A stretch of 36,959 nt of DNA, taken from a virus. Below are positions 14,244-21,881 of this stretch, piece by piece. The stretch lies in the IMG/VR virus record IMGVR_UViG_3300010885_007576, positions 1 through 36,959 of that record. One strand, 5' to 3'. The first letter of the stretch is position 1, and every line of letters starts with the position of its first letter. Below the pieces are notes generated by a model that did no database searches, was not told the origin of the DNA, and saw only the letters and a list, made by a program, of their open reading frames with translations. The translations under genes and the position numbers were made by a program.

Positions 14244-14780
14244 ATGAGACATGCGACCCTCGGCTACAAAGCCCTCCATCTCGAAGCCTTCGTTCCCACC
14301 TACGCCACCTCGGGCAGCGCATGCTTCGACATCCGTGTCTGTCTCCCATCGGGACACAGGACAGTCGATGTATGGACGGCGGCGAATATCCCTTCCCGTG
14401 CGATGGCTTTCCTCGATCCCATGACGGGATCGACTGATGCGGTGCTTCGCCTTGAGTCGGGCGACCGTGCCCTGCTCCCGACCCAACTGATCCTCAACAT
14501 CCCCGAAGGATTCTCCGTGCGGCTGCACATGCGCTCGGGACTCGCCATCAAGGGCGGTCTCATGCTGTCCAACTGCGAGGGGGTCATCGACTCCGACTAC
14601 ACACAGCAACTCATGGTTCCCGTGACCAACACGGCGAGATCGGCGATCAGGATCAACCATGCGGACAGGATTTGCCAAGGGGAGATCGTCGAGAACATCC
14701 ACGCCGAATTCGTGCCTATGGGGGAAATCCCCACGAAGGGCGACCGCACGGGCGGCTTCGGCTCCACAGGAAAGGCTTGA
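14244..14780 (+). CDS. dut: dUTP diphosphatase (dUTPase)
   Basis: This trimeric-type dUTPase shows motif 1 (TSGSACFDIR), motif 2/3 (MRSGLAIKGGLMLSNCEGVIDSDY), motif 4 (DRICQGEI) and the Gly-rich motif 5 (DRTGGFGSTG) at the C-terminus. It hydrolyses dUTP to dUMP and pyrophosphate, keeping uracil out of DNA and feeding thymidylate synthesis. An insertion of about 30 residues between motifs 1 and 3 (VDVWTAANIPSRAMAFLDP) makes it longer than the ~150-residue norm. I prefer ATG 14244 (178 residues); a GTG at 14199 would overlap regA and add 15 residues. Confidence 0.92.
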   Translation: MRHATLGYKALHLEAFVPTYATSGSACFDIRVCLPSGHRTVDVWTAANIPSRAMAFLDPMTGSTDAVLRLESGDRALLPTQLILNIPEGFSVRLHMRSGLAIKGGLMLSNCEGVIDSDYTQQLMVPVTNTARSAIRINHADRICQGEIVENIHAEFVPMGEIPTKGDRTGGFGSTGKA

Positions 14781-14782
14781 AC

Positions 14783-15229
14783 ATGAACCGTGAACAACTA
14801 CTGAAGAACCACGAGAGGCTCTGCACGACCGCACTCAACCTGATGAGGAGGAAGAACCACGACTATGCGGGTCGTGGGGGCGAGTCCCCGTTCGCCAACT
14901 TCACCCGCTGCGAGGGCATGGGCATCTGCTCCACCGAGCAGGGCTTCCTCGTGAGGATGACCGACAAGATGAGCCGACTGTCCTCGTTCATCGAAGCGGG
15001 TACGCTTCAGGTGAAGGACGAGTCGGTCGAGGACACCATCCTCGACATCATCAACTACGCCGTCCTGTTCCAATCGTTTCTTCAGGAGAAGAAGGAGAGC
15101 CATGATCCCGTCGAGCATGATCGCAACGCTGTACCTTTGCACAATCATCTTCCCGCCACCGTCACTACGGATGTTCGACTCGGTTCGTTCCGCAACGGTC
15201 TGCTCGTCAGCCGTGCAGAGGGGGCGTGA
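14783..15229 (+). CDS. DUF1599-like (nucleotide-modification-associated) protein
   Basis: ATG 14783 has GGAAAGG upstream and lies two bases after the dUTPase stop. The 148-residue protein contains LMRRKNHDYAGRGGESPFANFTR, then GFLVRMTDKMSRLSSFIEAG and ESVEDTILDIINYAVLF. This all-helical K-x-DY ... NF ... R..DK..R layout is typical of DUF1599, a domain found in phage nucleotide-modification loci and related in fold to MazG-like pyrophosphatases. A role in nucleotide handling next to dUTPase is plausible. The last ~40 codons have poorer third-position G/C and are overlapped by a second frame with its own ribosome-binding site, so the C-terminus may not be conserved. The stop TGA is immediately followed by the ATG of the next gene. 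Confidence 0.65.
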   Translation: MNREQLLKNHERLCTTALNLMRRKNHDYAGRGGESPFANFTRCEGMGICSTEQGFLVRMTDKMSRLSSFIEAGTLQVKDESVEDTILDIINYAVLFQSFLQEKKESHDPVEHDRNAVPLHNHLPATVTTDVRLGSFRNGLLVSRAEGA

Positions 15230-15278
15230 ATGTCGCAGGAACGAGTCGTCATCGAACTTGGGGGAACTGTTCGAGTGA
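15102..15278 (+). CDS. Possible overlapping small gene with hydrophobic N-terminus
   Basis: A 58-codon frame at ATG 15102 has AAGGAG (15092-15097) just upstream and better third-position G/C than the overlapped end of the DUF1599-like gene. Residues 5-22 (SMIATLYLCTIIFPPPSL) are hydrophobic, like a short signal or anchor, followed by a Cys/Arg-containing soluble part. It overlaps both neighbours in a different frame and is too short for a family call. It may be a small membrane peptide or a chance frame. Confidence 0.3.
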   Translation: MIPSSMIATLYLCTIIFPPPSLRMFDSVRSATVCSSAVQRGRECRRNESSSNLGELFE

Positions 15279-16021
15279 ACTACGAGGTCTTCAACTCCGA
15301 TGCCATCGACTTCATGGTCGGTGAGCCTTCCGACAAGTACGACTTCATCTACCTCGACCCGCCGTACTACTGCGACAGGGACTTCGGGGAGTTCAGCGAC
15401 AAGTGGAACAGCATCGAACACTACATGGGGATGCTGATCTCGACCTTCGTACAGGCACGGCGCATCCTCAAGCCCCACGGCAACCTGTGCGTCCATGTCG
15501 ATTGGCATGCCTCCCACCGTGTGAGAGTGTCCCTTGAGAACATCTTCCTCCCGAGGAACTTCCGCAACGAGATCATTTGGTGCTACGCCTCGGGCGGGGC
15601 ATCGAAGCGTCATTTCTCACGGAAGCACGACAACCTGTTCGTCTATGCCAAGGATGCCGACCTCTGCCGCTTCAACCTGATCCGTGAGCCGTACCCGAGG
15701 GACTACAGCGGCAGAGAGGGGTTCCATCCCGATGGTCGCATTATGAACGATTGGTGGCAGATCGGCATCCTCTCCACCACGGCGAAGGAGCGGAACGGCT
15801 ACCCCACACAGAAACCTTTGGGACTGTTGGAGAGGTTGGTAAAAGCCTACACGGATGAGGGCGATCTAGTGCTAGACCCCATGTGCGGCTCGGGCACGAC
15901 CGTGGAGGCGGCTTTGCGCCTCGGCAGGAATGTGGTCGGCGTGGACAGCAATCCAAACGCCGTCCTCATCACCAAGGATCGTGCGGAGAGGTGCATGGGT
16001 CTGTTTGGACTCATGCAATGA
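15230..16021 (+). CDS. DNA adenine-type methyltransferase (DPPY), unrelated to the three paralogues
   Basis: This 263-residue methyltransferase has motif IV as YLDPPYYCD (D43-Y46) and motif I as LDPMCGSGTTVEAALRLGRNVVGVD near residue 217, again beta-class order. DPPY is typical of N6-adenine enzymes, and the WHASHRVRVSLENIF, RNEIIWCYASGG and YPTQKPLGLLERLV segments resemble the type III Mod/MboII-like group. No restriction partner is seen, so it is an orphan enzyme, probably protecting phage DNA. Sequence outside the motifs is unlike the paralogues at 10710, 16018 and 16986. It overlaps the next methyltransferase by ATGA. Confidence 0.9.
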   Translation: MSQERVVIELGGTVRVNYEVFNSDAIDFMVGEPSDKYDFIYLDPPYYCDRDFGEFSDKWNSIEHYMGMLISTFVQARRILKPHGNLCVHVDWHASHRVRVSLENIFLPRNFRNEIIWCYASGGASKRHFSRKHDNLFVYAKDADLCRFNLIREPYPRDYSGREGFHPDGRIMNDWWQIGILSTTAKERNGYPTQKPLGLLERLVKAYTDEGDLVLDPMCGSGTTVEAALRLGRNVVGVDSNPNAVLITKDRAERCMGLFGLMQ

Positions 16022-16989
16022 CCAAAGACCACCGCTACATTATCATCGAAGGCGACTGCATCAAGGGAATGGCTACGCTTCCTGACGGCTGCGTCCACAC
16101 CTGCGTCACTTCGCCTCCTTATTGGGGCTTGCGTGATTACGGTCACGACGATCAGATCGGGGCGGAGAAGTCCCCCGAAGCGTATGTTGAGAACATTATC
16201 AATGTGTTCCGTGAGGTCAAGCGTGTCCTCCGTGACGATGGCACGGTGTGGCTCAACTTGGGGGATAGTTATGCTAGGAATGGTGGTGGTGTTGAATCTC
16301 GTATGAACAGTATTGATAAAATGGGTGTGGGGCAAAAAGCAACTTATTTGGCGGGTGCAATGCAAACCATCAACAAAGTACCATTTGGTCTTAAATCAAA
16401 AGACCTCATAGGCATCCCGTGGCGTGTTGCCTTCGCCCTCCAAGCAGACGGGTGGTACTTGCGTCAGGACATCATATGGCATAAGCCCAATCCCATGCCT
16501 GAAAGCGTGACCGACCGCTGCACCAAGGCACACGAATACATCTTCCTGCTTGCCAAGTCGCAGAGGTACTACTACGACAACGATGTGATCAAGGAAGCGG
16601 CCACGACTGCTCCTGCCAAGCGGGACAAGGCGGGTGAGGGCTACCAAGCCGATTACCCCCACGGGGATCGTTTCTCCGAAGGTGAGCGAGTGTGGGGTGC
16701 TGACAACAAGAAGAACAAGCGTTCTGTGTGGACTGTGACCACGAAGCCGTTCCGTGGCGCACACTTTGCCACCTTCCCGCCCGATCTCATCGAACCGTGT
16801 GTCCTTGCGGGATGCCCTGAAGGCGGGACGGTCTTTGATCCATTCACGGGCAGCGGAACCACCTGTGTCGTTGCTCTGAACAACAACCGACGATTCGTTG
16901 GAACCGAACTGAACCCCGAGTACATCAAGATCGCAACCGAACGAATCTCCGACGAGGCACCGATGAGCCTCATGGATGTGATGGAATGA
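16018..16989 (+). CDS. DNA methyltransferase, amino-group (beta-class SPPY), paralogue 2
   Basis: This 323-residue enzyme shares its N-terminal block (EGDCIKGM through TSPPYWGLRDYGHDDQ to GTVWLNLGDSY), its central block (DLIGIPWRVAFALQADGWYLRQDIIW) and its C-terminal block (NKRSVWTVTTKPFRGAHFATFP through DPFTGSGTT) with paralogues 1 and 3. Two intervening segments (about residues 85-128 and 195-232) are unrelated to theirs. Within the first variable segment the codons are A/T-rich (16261-16400), unlike the flanks, which points to import of a recognition segment by recombination. I start at ATG 16018, overlapping the previous stop; the longer upstream frame lies inside the previous gene. The predicted reaction is methyl transfer from AdoMet to a cytosine N4 or adenine N6. 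Confidence 0.88.
   Translation: MTKDHRYIIIEGDCIKGMATLPDGCVHTCVTSPPYWGLRDYGHDDQIGAEKSPEAYVENIINVFREVKRVLRDDGTVWLNLGDSYARNGGGVESRMNSIDKMGVGQKATYLAGAMQTINKVPFGLKSKDLIGIPWRVAFALQADGWYLRQDIIWHKPNPMPESVTDRCTKAHEYIFLLAKSQRYYYDNDVIKEAATTAPAKRDKAGEGYQADYPHGDRFSEGERVWGADNKKNKRSVWTVTTKPFRGAHFATFPPDLIEPCVLAGCPEGGTVFDPFTGSGTTCVVALNNNRRFVGTELNPEYIKIATERISDEAPMSLMDVME
16714..16989 (+). repeat. 276-bp shared 3' block of the methyltransferase paralogues, copy 2
   Basis: This is the second copy of the block described at 11421-11696, encoding NKRSVWTVTTKPFRGAHF to the C-terminus. Confidence 0.8.
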
Positions 16990-17933
16990 CTGAAGACCCC
17001 CGCTACAGGATCATTGAAGGCGACTGCATCAAGGGGATGAAGACCCTTCCTGAAGCCTCCGTTCAGACTTGCATCACCTCTCCTCCCTACTTTGGTCTGC
17101 GTGACTACGGGAACGGTGATCAGATCGGTCTTGAGGAGACTCCCGATCAGTATGTCGCCAAGATGGTCGAGGTGTTCCGTGAGGTTCGCCGTGTCCTGCG
17201 TGACGATGGCACCGTGTGGCTGAACTTGGGTGACTCATACTCCGCAGGAGGCAGGGGCGGGGGACAGGATGGAAGCATCCAACAGGGAAACAAGGGTTCC
17301 GTGACGGGAGCCGTATTCGGCACATGGAAGGTCGAAGGCTTCAAGAACAAGAATCTCTTGGGCATCCCGTGGCGTGTAGCCTTTGCGCTACAGGCTGACG
17401 GTTGGTACTTGAGGCAGGACATCATTTGGTCGAAGCCAAACCCGATGCCCGAGTCCGTCACCGACCGCTGCACCAAGGCGCATGAGTACATCTTCCTGCT
17501 CTCCAAGTCGCAGAAGTACTACTACGACCACGATGTCATCAAGGAACCCGCCGTTATGGCTTCGGGCAAGAGTGGCTTTGGTGGTCCCAAACTGAACAGT
17601 AATGAAAAGGCGCATACCAACGAACTCGGCAAGGCTTGGGAAAAGACAACCACTCGCAACAAGCGTTCCGTGTGGACTGTGACCACGAAGCCGTTCCGTG
17701 GAGCGCACTTCGCCACCTTCCCAAAGGACTTGATCGAACCCTGTGTCCTAGCAGGATGCCCTGAAGGTGGGACCGTTCTTGATCCGTTCACGGGATCGGG
17801 AACGACCTGCGTCGTGTCCCTCAAGCACGGCAGGAATTTCATCGGAACCGAACTGAACCCCGAGTACATCAAGATCGCAACCGAACGAATCTCCGACGAG
17901 GCACCGATGAGCCTCACGGATGTGATGGAATGA
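16986..17933 (+). CDS. DNA methyltransferase, amino-group (beta-class SPPY), paralogue 3
   Basis: This 315-residue enzyme is the third copy, with TSPPYFGLRDYGNGDQ near the N-terminus and DPFTGSGTT near the C-terminus. Its first variable segment is Gly-rich (SAGGRGGGQDGSIQQGNKGS) and its second reads PAVMASGKSGFGGPKLNSN; neither resembles the other two paralogues. The C-terminal 276 bases line up base for base in length with those of paralogues 1 and 2. It joins its neighbours by ATGA overlaps on both sides. No restriction endonuclease gene is present nearby, so protection of phage DNA or regulation is more likely than a restriction-modification system. Confidence 0.88.
   Translation: MTEDPRYRIIEGDCIKGMKTLPEASVQTCITSPPYFGLRDYGNGDQIGLEETPDQYVAKMVEVFREVRRVLRDDGTVWLNLGDSYSAGGRGGGQDGSIQQGNKGSVTGAVFGTWKVEGFKNKNLLGIPWRVAFALQADGWYLRQDIIWSKPNPMPESVTDRCTKAHEYIFLLSKSQKYYYDHDVIKEPAVMASGKSGFGGPKLNSNEKAHTNELGKAWEKTTTRNKRSVWTVTTKPFRGAHFATFPKDLIEPCVLAGCPEGGTVLDPFTGSGTTCVVSLKHGRNFIGTELNPEYIKIATERISDEAPMSLTDVME
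17658..17933 (+). repeat. 276-bp shared 3' block of the methyltransferase paralogues, copy 3
   Basis: This is the third copy of the block described at 11421-11696; it differs at the end in DVME preceded by Thr instead of Met. Confidence 0.8.
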
Positions 17934-18559
17934 GCGATGAGCATCTCCTGATAAAGGTTCCCAACACCACCATCAAATCAAATGATGGGTTGTATGTTCT
18001 TGGGTCTACCAACGGTGATATAGTTCGCCCATCAACTCTCGAAGACATCCCATACATCCTAGATCTCACCAAAAAGGAAGCACACTCTCTTGGTTTCATT
18101 CCGAAGCCAGCATATGCTGCTGCCATTACGGGTATCAAAACAGGAAAGCGGTGGTCTAATGTGTGCAATGATAGAATGTGGGTATGCTCAAACAACGATG
18201 ATCTTGTTGGGTTTGTGCTTGCATCTTTCGGTAATCCAAGAGGAGAGTCACGCCGAGGAAAGATAGCGCAGATATGCATTCAATCCGATGCAAGAAAGTT
18301 CGAGCGAGGCAGGAACCTATTGGCTCATGTGATTGCGTATGGTGCGGGCAAAGGATGCAATGACTTTGGGTGTGGCTGTGCTGCCGATCTTGAATCGAAT
18401 ATCTTCTGGGCGGCAATGGGTTGGAACCCTGTGGGGGATCGAATGGGGATATCGCATACCAACACATGGAAGCAGACGAGCAAGCGAGTGGTGAACCTAT
18501 ATGAATATGATGATCCGACTATCATTCGACCTGCAAATCTGAAAGACTTTTTACTATGA
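17930..18559 (+). CDS. GNAT-fold acetyltransferase-like protein, base composition unlike neighbours
   Basis: This 209-residue protein has the GNAT layout: an N-terminal IVRPSTLEDIPYILDLTKKEAHSLGF, a central strand WVCSNNDDLVGFVLASFG, motif A as KIAQICIQSDARKFERGRNLLAHVIAYG (acetyl-CoA loop RKFERGRN), and a C-terminal NIFWAAMGWNPVGDR. The gene is markedly richer in A/T at third positions than the genes around it, a sign of recent transfer. It sits between the methyltransferase array and the polymerase, joined to both by ATGA overlaps. GNAT-fold proteins include the Mu Mom enzyme, which modifies adenine in DNA; a Mom-like function is possible from context but the sequence alone supports only the fold. 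Protein or small-molecule acetylation is the alternative. Confidence 0.7.
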   Translation: MSDEHLLIKVPNTTIKSNDGLYVLGSTNGDIVRPSTLEDIPYILDLTKKEAHSLGFIPKPAYAAAITGIKTGKRWSNVCNDRMWVCSNNDDLVGFVLASFGNPRGESRRGKIAQICIQSDARKFERGRNLLAHVIAYGAGKGCNDFGCGCAADLESNIFWAAMGWNPVGDRMGISHTNTWKQTSKRVVNLYEYDDPTIIRPANLKDFLL

Positions 18560-21090
18560 GCAAGTTCTATACGAATGTAGCCATTCGAGGCAATCGCATC
18601 CTCCACCGTGGCTACGGCAAGGACGGCAAGCGTCTGCACGAGTCGCTCACCTACCGACCGACTCTGTTCGTCACTACGAGCAAGCCCAAGGCGACCTCGT
18701 GGCGAACCATCGACGGCAGGATGGTCGATCCCATCGACTTCGACACCATGTACGAGGCGAGGCAGTTCGTCAGTCAGTACGATGGGGTCAACGGCTTCGG
18801 GGTGTACGGGGACATCGACCCTGAGTATCAGTTCATCGGCGACACATATGGCAGCGGCGGGGAGATCGACTACAATCCTTCCCTGATCCGCATCCTCTCC
18901 ATCGACATAGAGGTCGAGAGCGAGAGCGGCTTTCCCACGGTGGAGGATCCCCGTGAGCGTGTCAATGCGATAACCATCATGCAGGGAGAGGTCGTACATG
19001 CACTCGGGCTAGGCGAGTTCTCGGTTGATGGGGTGAACTGCCATTCCTTCTCGGATGAGACGAGTCTCCTCCGAAGGTTCCTCGACCTGTGGGAGGAACT
19101 CGACCCCGACATTATCACGGGATGGAATGTCCAACTGTACGACATGCCGTACCTGTACCGAAGGATCGAACTCCTGCTCGGTGCGAAGGTGGTCAAGAGG
19201 CTGTCGCCGTGGGGCGAGATCAGGAGCCGCAAGAAGGTGTTCATGGACAGGGAGAACCTGACCTACGACTTCTACGGGATATCCATCCTCGACTACTACG
19301 ACCTCTACAACAAGTTCACCTTCGTCAAGCGTGAGTCGTACAAGTTGCAGCACATCGCCATGATCGAACTCGGCGAGGGCAAGATCAACTACGACGATGT
19401 CGGGACGCTCGCCGACCTGTACCGCAAGGATTTCCAGCGGTTCATGGAGTACAACATCAAGGACAGCCGACTCATCCTCCAACTTGAGGACAAGTTGCGG
19501 CTGATCGAACTCGCACAGGCGCTCGCCTACAGCGCACGGACGAACCTCGACGATGTGTTCTCGCAGGTGCGGATGTGGGACAGCATCATCTACCACCACC
19601 TGCGGGAGAGGAAGATCGCCATCCCACCGAAGCCCTCGGTCGAGAAGAACGAGCAGTTCGCAGGGGCGTATGTCAAGGAGCCGAAGCCGAATCCATACGA
19701 CTGGGTGGTGTCGTTCGACCTCGACTCCCTCTATCCCCACCTCATCATGCAGTACAACCTCTCGCCCGAGACCATCGTCGAGGAGAGGATACCCGACCTG
19801 ACTGCGGACACCCTGCTTGCGGATCCCGAGAGGTTCGCCCCCGCACTCGCCTCCGCACGGGAGCGTGACCTGTCCGTGGCGGGGAACGGCACCGTGTATC
19901 GCAGGGACATTCAGGGGTTCCTTCCTGAACTCATGGACACGATGTACAAGCAGCGCAAGGAGTACAAGACGCTTTCGGTGGAGGCGAAGGGCTGGCTGAA
20001 GAAGAACTCAGACAACGCCTCACTCGAAGAGATCCGTGCGAAGAAGAAGGAGGTGTCGAAGTACCACAATTTCCAACTCGTCCGCAAGGTGCAGTTGAAC
20101 TCCGCCTTCGGTGCCATGGGGAACCAGTACTTCCGCTACTACGACCTCCGCATCGCAGAGGCGATCACATGGTCGGGTAAGTTGTCGATCAAGTGGATCG
20201 AACGGAAGATCAACGCATTCCTCAACAGGACATGCGGCACGGAGGGGAAGGACTATGTCATCGCCTCCGACACCGACTCCGTGTACCTCGACCTCGACCC
20301 GCTCGTGGCTGCGGTCATCGGGAAGAAGCCGACCGAGGAGACTGTCGCCTTCATCGACAAGTCCTGCAATGAGATCATCCTGCCGAGGATCGCAAGGTGG
20401 TACGACGAACTCGCCAAGGGGATGAACGCCTACACCAACAGGATGTCGATGAAGCGTGAGAACATCGCCGTCCGAGGGATATGGGCTGCGAAGAAGAGAT
20501 ACTGTCTCGCCGTCCACATGGGCGAGGACAATGTCTACATGGAGGAACCCGACATCAAGGTGACGGGCATGGAGGTCGTCCGCTCCTCCACCCCTCAGGT
20601 CGTCCGTGCCGACCTCCATGATGCCATCAGGCTCGTCCTCACCTCGGACGAGGGTTCGCTCAGGGAGTTCGTCGGCAGGTGCTGTGACCGCTTCCTCTCG
20701 CTTCCCGTGCAGCAGGTGGCTTTCCCGAGGTCGTGCAACAACATGGACGACTATGCGGATGCCGCATCGATTTACAAGAAGTCAACCCCCATCGCCGTGA
20801 AGGGGAGCCTCCTCTACAACCATTGGCTGCGGAGGAAGAACCTCACGAAGAAGTATCCGCTCATCAGGGACGGGGACAAGATCAAGTTCTGCTACATGAG
20901 GATCCCAAATCCCATGCGTGAGCATGTGATCGCCTTCGTGACCGTCATCCCAGAGGAGTTCGGACTCGACACCTACATCGACAGGGAGATGCAGTTCGAG
21001 AAGTCGTTCCTCGAACCGCTGAACAAGATACTCAAACTCGTGGGATGGAGCGTGACCGAAAAGTCCTCCCTTGAGAGCCTCTTCGGTTAA
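18556..21090 (+). CDS. 43: Family B DNA polymerase (T4 gp43 family)
   Basis: This 844-residue polymerase carries the 3'-5' exonuclease motif LSIDIEVE near residue 115, and ITGWNVQLYDMPYL and further exo motifs up to ~300. Polymerase motif A is SFDLDSLYPHL near 387, motif B is KVQLNSAFGAMGNQYFRYYD near 515, and motif C is ASDTDSVYLD near 570. It is the replicative polymerase that works with the gp45 clamp. T4 gp43 has 898 residues, so it is slightly shorter. It overlaps the GNAT gene by ATGA and is followed by a late-type motif. No intein or intron interrupts it. Confidence 0.97.
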   Translation: MSKFYTNVAIRGNRILHRGYGKDGKRLHESLTYRPTLFVTTSKPKATSWRTIDGRMVDPIDFDTMYEARQFVSQYDGVNGFGVYGDIDPEYQFIGDTYGSGGEIDYNPSLIRILSIDIEVESESGFPTVEDPRERVNAITIMQGEVVHALGLGEFSVDGVNCHSFSDETSLLRRFLDLWEELDPDIITGWNVQLYDMPYLYRRIELLLGAKVVKRLSPWGEIRSRKKVFMDRENLTYDFYGISILDYYDLYNKFTFVKRESYKLQHIAMIELGEGKINYDDVGTLADLYRKDFQRFMEYNIKDSRLILQLEDKLRLIELAQALAYSARTNLDDVFSQVRMWDSIIYHHLRERKIAIPPKPSVEKNEQFAGAYVKEPKPNPYDWVVSFDLDSLYPHLIMQYNLSPETIVEERIPDLTADTLLADPERFAPALASARERDLSVAGNGTVYRRDIQGFLPELMDTMYKQRKEYKTLSVEAKGWLKKNSDNASLEEIRAKKKEVSKYHNFQLVRKVQLNSAFGAMGNQYFRYYDLRIAEAITWSGKLSIKWIERKINAFLNRTCGTEGKDYVIASDTDSVYLDLDPLVAAVIGKKPTEETVAFIDKSCNEIILPRIARWYDELAKGMNAYTNRMSMKRENIAVRGIWAAKKRYCLAVHMGEDNVYMEEPDIKVTGMEVVRSSTPQVVRADLHDAIRLVLTSDEGSLREFVGRCCDRFLSLPVQQVAFPRSCNNMDDYADAASIYKKSTPIAVKGSLLYNHWLRRKNLTKKYPLIRDGDKIKFCYMRIPNPMREHVIAFVTVIPEEFGLDTYIDREMQFEKSFLEPLNKILKLVGWSVTEKSSLESLFG

Positions 21091-21095
21091 CCTCC

Positions 21096-21102
21096 ATAAA
21101 TA
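21096..21102 (+). promoter_or_regulatory. T4-type late promoter motif ATAAATA
   Basis: ATAAATA lies in the short gap after the polymerase gene, not overlapping its stop (TAA 21088-21090). With T4 spacing the transcript begins about four bases before ATG 21112, and no ribosome-binding site is present. Confidence 0.65.
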
Positions 21103-21111
21103 CCACATGAG

Positions 21112-21852
21112 ATGAAACTTGCAAAAGGACTGCCTTTCCCCCATGTCCACCTGTGCTTCGACGACCACTCGGTCTCAAGTTGGCACTCGGTCAGGGGCTT
21201 GCTCTCCGACCACGGAGCGAAGGCGGTCTTCTATGTTGACTCCTTCCACCTGCTGACTGATTCTGACTTGGGGATGCTCGCCGACCTCCGTGAGGATGGT
21301 CACATCATCGGTTGCCACGGGAAGCGACACATAGATGCCCTCTCCTACTCCAAGAGGTTCGATGTGGACAGGTACATCGACGACGAGGTTCTCCCTGCGA
21401 TGGAGGACATGGCGGGGATGGGGTTTGAACCCACTCACTACGCATTCCCCTATTCTCACTTCGACGAAACCCTGTACTCTGCGGTCGCACCGCTCTTCTG
21501 CTATGTCCGACCTGGACACGAGAGCCACTACTACTCAGGAGACCGCATGTTCTTCAGCCCAACACGCTTCACGAAAAGCGAGATCCCCCGTGAAAAGAGG
21601 ATTCGTGACGGAGATTTGTCGGGTGTGCTTGAAGGACTGCGTACAACTGCCGAATCACAGAGGGGGATTAGCATCATCTTCCACGACATCCGCTCCACGG
21701 GCGCACGGGCGCACACAGGCACCCACGCACGGGGGCACATCACGCAGGAAGAACTCTCCGCCGTGCTGAAGACCCTGAACGGATGCGGATACGCATACGA
21801 GACATTCAAAGACCGTTGCCACGGGGCAGACAAGCCAAACTCTCTCGCCTGA
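21112..21852 (+). CDS. Polysaccharide deacetylase (NodB-like)
   Basis: This 246-residue protein shows the carbohydrate esterase family 4 signature. Motif 1 is HLCFDDHS (D17, D18), followed by AKAVFYVDSF; motif 2 is HGKRH (H69, H73), the metal-binding Hx3H; motif 3 is YAFPYSHFDE. These enzymes remove N-acetyl groups from amino sugars such as GlcNAc. There is no signal peptide, so it would act in the cytoplasm on precursors or a soluble glycan. Residues ~195-211 (TGARAHTGTHARGH) are encoded by a GC-rich repeat also seen in two other genes. It lies between the polymerase and uvsX; its late-type promoter and sugar chemistry link it to the glycan island at 23442-31854. Confidence 0.8.
   Translation: MKLAKGLPFPHVHLCFDDHSVSSWHSVRGLLSDHGAKAVFYVDSFHLLTDSDLGMLADLREDGHIIGCHGKRHIDALSYSKRFDVDRYIDDEVLPAMEDMAGMGFEPTHYAFPYSHFDETLYSAVAPLFCYVRPGHESHYYSGDRMFFSPTRFTKSEIPREKRIRDGDLSGVLEGLRTTAESQRGISIIFHDIRSTGARAHTGTHARGHITQEELSAVLKTLNGCGYAYETFKDRCHGADKPNSLA
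21695..21742 (+). repeat. GC-rich CGCACGGG-type repeat insert, copy 2
   Basis: GGGCGCAC and CGCACGGG units are embedded in frame in the deacetylase gene. The stretch shares CGCACGGGCGCAC with copy 1 (2631-2679) and GGGCGCACGGGCG with copy 3 (33316-33377), although each host gene reads it as a different peptide. Confidence 0.6.
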
Positions 21853-21856
21853 CCAC

Positions 21857-21863
21857 CTAAATC
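21857..21863 (+). promoter_or_regulatory. Weak late-promoter-like motif CTAAATC before uvsX
   Basis: CTAAATC is one base off the CTAAATA motif and lies 18 bases before ATG 21882 in the short gap after the deacetylase gene. No good ribosome-binding site is seen. It may be a degenerate promoter or chance. Confidence 0.25.
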
Positions 21864-21881
21864 ACTTGTGAGATCTACACC

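Noticed and set aside
10710-17933. A complete restriction-modification system
   Set aside because: No open frame nearby shows an endonuclease or a specificity subunit; only methyltransferases are present.
18556-21090. Intein or intron in the polymerase gene
   Set aside because: All exonuclease and polymerase motifs follow one another at normal spacing with no extra domain.
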